NCBI GenBank assembly: GCA_024710405.1
Contig: JANJUV010000019.1
Span: 186,001 to 250,000, forward strand
Source: Bacteroidales bacterium
GTDB taxonomy: Bacteria > Bacteroidota > Bacteroidia > Bacteroidales > F082
Length of the DNA stretch: 64,000 nucleotides
Direction: 5' to 3'
Position numbers and translations under genes: made by a program. Positions within the stretch are counted from its first letter, which is position 1, and each line of letters begins with the position of its first letter. The notes under the pieces were generated by a model, which saw only the letters and a program-made list of their open reading frames with translations, did not search any database and was not told the origin of the DNA. Shown one piece after another: positions 62,589-64,000 of the stretch.

Positions 62589-63322
62589 GAAACAGCTTTA
62601 TTTTTCACAATAACTACGGTTCCGTCGCGGTCGGGCATAAGCACCGGGCTTTCAGGAATCTGCGTAGTAAAGTTGTCCACTGCACGCATCAGTCCGGGCC
62701 ATTTAGGGTTATAGTCATGCACCAGCAGCACCCCGCCGGGAAGCAGGCGCGGATAGAACCATTCCAACCCTTCAGATGTTGGTTTTTCGAGGTCGGCATC
62801 GAGGCTGACCAAAGCAAATTGTACCGTTTCGGCTTGTAGTCGGGTTTCTGTAAAATTTCCTTCATAAACATGAATCAACGGGCTGTTGCCAAGCTTGTTG
62901 CGTACGTAAGCTACGCTGGTGTCGGCAAAATTGGCTGTGGTGTAGGTGGCTGCTTCGCCTGATTCCTGGCTGAGGTCATTGGCCCTGAACCCGTGAAAGG
63001 TGTCGAAAAGATGTAGTTGCCTTTCAGGAAACAAAGTCTGTAACAACGCGGCTGTCTGCCCCCTGTACACACCAAGTTCGGCAACAGAACCGGCAATCTT
63101 TTCTCTGTCGATACGTTGTTTCTGCAGCCAGAAAATCATAAACCTATCCTTATCAGGGTAATTCCTGTAAGATTTTCTTAATGCAGGATCAATCCTGCCT
63201 GTTTTGCCGTATTCCACCCAAAAAGCCTGTTTGCGGTCGTTTCCCCTGATCCAGTCAACAACATAATAAGCTGCAAAAACCAACAAAACAAAGAGCAACA
63301 GCACATTCAGCACATCGAACAT
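62585..63322 (-). CDS. TylF/MycF-like SAM-dependent methyltransferase
   Basis: A 245-residue protein with an N-terminal transmembrane helix (LNVLLLFVLLVFAAYYVVDW) followed by a Rossmann methyltransferase domain of the macrocin O-methyltransferase (TylF) family: VAELGVYRGQTAALLQTLFPERQLHLFDTFHGF (SAM site) and FALVSLDADLEKPTSEGLEWFYPRLLPGG. Family members methylate sugars or polyketides; substrate here unknown. The membrane helix suggests action at the inner membrane. Confidence 0.85.
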   Translation of the reverse strand: MFDVLNVLLLFVLLVFAAYYVVDWIRGNDRKQAFWVEYGKTGRIDPALRKSYRNYPDKDRFMIFWLQKQRIDREKIAGSVAELGVYRGQTAALLQTLFPERQLHLFDTFHGFRANDLSQESGEAATYTTANFADTSVAYVRNKLGNSPLIHVYEGNFTETRLQAETVQFALVSLDADLEKPTSEGLEWFYPRLLPGGVLLVHDYNPKWPGLMRAVDNFTTQIPESPVLMPDRDGTVVIVKNKAVS

Positions 63323-63510
63323 AGCATGGATTTATTTTGTTGCGAAATTAAGGTCTTTTTTCGTTGTTTATTTTAAGCACAAGATGGATCCGAAATAATA
63401 AGAATACCGGTATATGAAAGTAGTTTATTGATTCAGAAGGAATAAAACTATGAAAGATTGCGTCTGAAGAAAAAATTTTGTGCAAAAGTGCACCGGAATA
63501 TGAATAGTTG

Positions 63511-63518
63511 TATATTTG
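63511..63518 (+). promoter_or_regulatory. -7 promoter element of tRNA-Val
   Basis: TATATTTG lies 38 bp before the mature tRNA start; the leader would be removed by RNase P. Confidence 0.5.
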
Positions 63519-63556
63519 CAGCCTCATTTGAGAAGCTAAAAAAAGCTTACATCAAT

Positions 63557-63631
63557 GGGAGCTTAGCTCAGCTGGTTCAGAGCATCTGCCTTACAAGCAG
63601 AGGGTCACTGGTTCGAATCCAGTAGCTCCCA
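63557..63631 (+). tRNA. tRNA-Val (anticodon TAC)
   Basis: A 75-nt cloverleaf: acceptor stem GGGAGCT/AGCTCCC, D stem GCTC/GAGC, anticodon stem TCTGC/GCAGA with loop CTTACAA (anticodon TAC, reading valine GTN codons), T stem ACTGG/CCAGT with loop TTCGAAT, discriminator A. The CCA end is not encoded. Confidence 0.97.
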
Positions 63632-63640
63632 CAACATTAT

Positions 63641-63667
63641 AAAGGTTGCTCAGGCAACCTTTTTTTG
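63641..63667 (+). terminator. Rho-independent terminator after tRNA-Val
   Basis: AAAGGTTGC (63641-63649) pairs with GCAACCTTT (63654-63662) around TCAG, followed by a T tract. Confidence 0.9.
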
Positions 63668-63712
63668 TATGGCCCGAATTCATTACGGAGAAAGGCCGCA
63701 TACATATTTGTT

Positions 63713-63720
63713 TATTTTTG
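63713..63720 (+). promoter_or_regulatory. -7 promoter element of the secreted-protein gene at the right edge
   Basis: TATTTTTG, 28 nt before the ATG at 63749. Confidence 0.45.
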
Positions 63721-63748
63721 TCCGAACAATAAAACACACCAACACACC

Positions 63749-64000
63749 ATGATCAGAATTACTTTGTTGATGCTTGTCGTGTTCACTCTTTCTCACTCCG
63801 GTTTGAAAGCGCAGCAGAACAGCGAAGCCGTAAAAGCCACCATGATAGGCGTTTTGCCTGCCCCGCGAATCGTTCCGAGTATCGCGCAGCAACTCAGAGA
63901 CGGTACTTTTGTAGGTATTGATCCCAATGCACCGGAAAAACCAGGTATGCCAAAACGTCGTGGAGCCAACGCCACTGTTCCGGGCAAAGGGTTGCCGCTC
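63749..64000 (+). CDS. Secreted protein of the T9SS-associated type, N-terminal part only
   Basis: The 84 visible codons run open to the window edge. A signal peptide (RITLLMLVVFTLSHSGLKA, then QQN) precedes a segment whose PKRRGANATVPGKGLPL block resembles the start of large secreted Bacteroidota proteins that carry a C-terminal type IX sorting domain. It was found by reading the frame past the tRNA because it has no stop in the window. The full product, its domains and its function lie outside. Confidence 0.6.
   Translation, partial: MIRITLLMLVVFTLSHSGLKAQQNSEAVKATMIGVLPAPRIVPSIAQQLRDGTFVGIDPNAPEKPGMPKRRGANATVPGKGLPL

Noticed and set aside
1-64000. CRISPR array, transposon or replication origin
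   Set aside because: No spaced direct repeats, transposase motifs, terminal inverted repeats or DnaA-box clusters were seen in the window.

Overview
The window looks like chromosomal DNA of an anaerobic member of the Bacteroidota, probably the Bacteroidales side of the phylum. The evidence is internal. Many genes are preceded by the Bacteroidota -7 promoter element TAnnTTTG. Two secreted proteins end in type IX secretion sorting domains, one type A and one type B. Families typical of the phylum are present (DUF4252, DUF5686, DUF5687, the 1100-residue form of SecA). A tungsten-type aldehyde:ferredoxin oxidoreductase points to anaerobic life. No taxon below phylum can be fixed from the sequence alone. 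I see no prophage, insertion sequence, CRISPR array, rRNA or replication origin; there is one tRNA (Val).

Layout. 1-9 kb: a GT39-type membrane glycosyltransferase cut by the left edge, a membrane metallophosphoesterase, valS, an ECF sigma / putative anti-sigma / DUF4252 operon, and a proton-peptide symporter. 9-14 kb: a TIGR01212 radical SAM protein, a large type IX-secreted protein, a TrmH-type RNA methyltransferase and a YjjG-like HAD phosphatase. 14-19 kb: a minus-strand housekeeping operon rsfS-ftsH-LUD-cdsA-psd, with birA divergent. 20-25 kb: SRPBCC protein, pyrE, a NUDIX protein, sixA-ppk1, a small membrane-anchored unknown and coaD. 25-36 kb: a thioredoxin-like envelope protein, secA, a lipoprotein, a patatin-Omp85 fusion (type Vd-like), pyrH, a second GT39-type glycosyltransferase and frr. 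36-45 kb: holin-like/YtxH/AI-2E envelope genes, DUF5686, an ABC ATPase with a DUF5687 partner, a MazG-like protein and an RlmL-type methyltransferase. 45-54 kb: a type B sorting-domain protein, an active/inactive M16 peptidase pair, a class I isoprenoid-synthase-like protein, glyA and small lipoproteins.

54-63 kb holds the most interesting region. A ModE-like HTH regulator, a WtpA-like tungstate-binding lipoprotein and an ALDH7 aldehyde dehydrogenase form a tight operon (4-bp overlap, then 13-bp gap). About 1.4 kb beyond the regulator lies a tungsten-type AOR, and divergent from it a ThiF-like E1 enzyme with a ThiS/MoaD-like sulfur carrier. Together they suggest a tungsten module that couples metal capture, cofactor sulfuration and two alternative aldehyde-oxidising enzymes, one metal-dependent and one metal-free. 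No WtpB/WtpC permease or ATPase is present in the window. The window ends with a TylF-like methyltransferase, tRNA-Val and the start of another secreted protein.

Several transcription units appear to have extremely short or absent 5' leaders, because the -7 element ends only 4-10 nt before the start codon (pyrE, the radical SAM gene, the type B sorting-domain gene, the isoprenoid-synthase-like gene, thiF). These promoters also helped in choosing start codons.
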